A DNA stretch of 64,000 nucleotides from Amphiduros pacificus. Taxonomy: Eukaryota > Annelida > Polychaeta > Phyllodocida > Hesionidae. The notes under the pieces were generated by a model. It was given only the letters and a program-made list of their open reading frames with translations. It did no database searches and had not been told where the DNA came from. Position numbers and translations under genes: made by a program. The stretch is taken from the NCBI GenBank assembly GCA_949316495.1, contig OX439005.1:7411001-7475000 (forward strand). The letters run 5' to 3'. This document shows, piece by piece, positions 63,339 through 64,000 of the stretch. Within the stretch, counting starts at the first letter, position 1; each line of letters begins with the position of its first letter.

Positions 63339-64000
63339 ATGATGGCAGTGACAACACGTAGAGCCGCTAAAGATGTGCCGGTGGTAGACCCAGAGGCACC
63401 CGCTACCCCTCCCGTCCCGGGAGCTCTCGAGCAGCCTACCCTTCAACCCGGAGATGAACTCGAGGCGTTAAAGAAAACATATGAGGACCTGGTCAGAATG
63501 AATGAAGCCAATGTCGCCTCAAATAACCGTTTGACTGACCGGGTTAGGGCGCTAACTGATGATAAAGACTCGCTCGAAGCAGACAATGCCTCGCTCTCTG
63601 CAGAGCTGGCATCGGCCCTCAAGACAATTAAGGAGAAAGATGAACTGCTGGACACTTTCTTACCTTCTTCGGCGGACGTCAGGGGCCCAAAAGCCAAGAA
63701 AAGCCTGCAGCTACTCGTCGTTTTGCCGAAAAACGAACATAGAGAGGCCATAACAGCAGGTATAGTCCGCTCTGACTGTTCCATCAAAACCTCTGCAGAA
63801 AACCTTAATTTTCTAGCTACACGCTCAGACAGGACGTCTACTGCAGACCATCTTGTCATCCTACCTGACATTTCTTCTATTTCTTCTGGCGGTCTGGGAG
63901 AGGTACTATTTAATGTGATGATAGACGATATTGAGAAAATTCGGGCTCGTGGCCCCACTGTCACCGTTATTTCTTCACCTCCGCCTCTGACCGCCAATAA
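63339..64000 (+). CDS. Partial coiled-coil protein with SGNH-like region, unknown function
   Basis: An open plus-strand frame runs about 220 codons from ATG to the window edge without a stop; an in-frame TGA at 63303 bounds it upstream. Two ATGs are in tandem (63339, 63342); the second has the better start context (A at -3, G at +4). Residues 1-37 are Pro/Ala/Thr-rich. Residues 39-106 form heptad-like acidic/leucine sequence, a probable coiled coil. From about 120, alternating strands and helices (LQLLVVLP, DHLVILPD, TVTVISSPPP) recall an SGNH-hydrolase fold, but neither GDS nor GTND motifs are present, so catalysis is not supported. Leader and layout would suit a retroelement ORF1 or gag-like protein, or a host gene; I do not recognise the family. 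GC content is clearly higher than in the array. Confidence 0.6.
   Translation, partial: MMAVTTRRAAKDVPVVDPEAPATPPVPGALEQPTLQPGDELEALKKTYEDLVRMNEANVASNNRLTDRVRALTDDKDSLEADNASLSAELASALKTIKEKDELLDTFLPSSADVRGPKAKKSLQLLVVLPKNEHREAITAGIVRSDCSIKTSAENLNFLATRSDRTSTADHLVILPDISSISSGGLGEVLFNVMIDDIEKIRARGPTVTVISSPPPLTAN

Noticed and set aside
63559-63753. A 64-codon plus-strand ORF
   Set aside because: Out-of-frame shadow of the 63339 gene.
63443-63997. A 184-codon minus-strand ORF
   Set aside because: It lies antisense to the plus-strand frame that runs off the window; its serine-rich low-complexity translation is a shadow of that gene.

Overview
The window is eukaryotic, most likely from an invertebrate animal. 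It carries a metazoan-type tRNA-Asn body, an APE-endonuclease LINE of the CR1/L2 group and a tRNA-derived SINE. It has no operon structure and little host coding sequence. The species cannot be named from the sequence.

Positions 1-62480 are one head-to-tail tandem array of an AT-rich unit whose basic length is 1281 bp. I count 46 occurrences of the unit landmark that begins at position 1. The array is already running at the left edge and stops abruptly at 62480. Nearly every unit carries one 73-nt tRNA-Asn(GUU) gene on the minus strand, with perfect A and B boxes, a TTTT Pol III terminator 8 nt beyond G73 and an AT-rich TATA-like stretch 25-38 nt upstream. There are 45 such loci: 27 are identical in the tRNA body and 18 carry changes that fall into a few subfamilies. 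The remaining roughly 1.2 kb of each unit is non-coding spacer with two recurrent stem-loops and no credible ORF. Units are organised in higher-order repeats of two, three or four units, with local deletions and one template-switch scar.

Two retroelements sit inside the array. A 3.65-kb LINE (1332-4985) with an open 1116-residue endonuclease/reverse transcriptase frame interrupts one unit only, so it came in after that part of the array formed. A 145-bp tRNA-derived SINE is present in eight units (23.4-47.7 kb), always at the same site with the same 6-bp TATGTT target duplication. That means one insertion, later multiplied with its unit. The last 45 bp or so of the SINE tail matches the 3' end of the LINE, including a hairpin whose outer stem carries a compensatory base-pair swap. 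This is good evidence that this LINE family mobilised the SINE.

Positions 62481-64000 are unrelated to the array. They hold a roughly 860-bp leader with a striking cluster of five short hairpins that all present an AACYACCT loop on different stems, and an AT-rich TATA-containing stretch. These are followed by the start of a plus-strand gene (63339 to beyond the window) encoding a coiled-coil protein followed by an alpha/beta region loosely like SGNH hydrolases. This flank may be the 5' part of another retroelement, but that is not proven.
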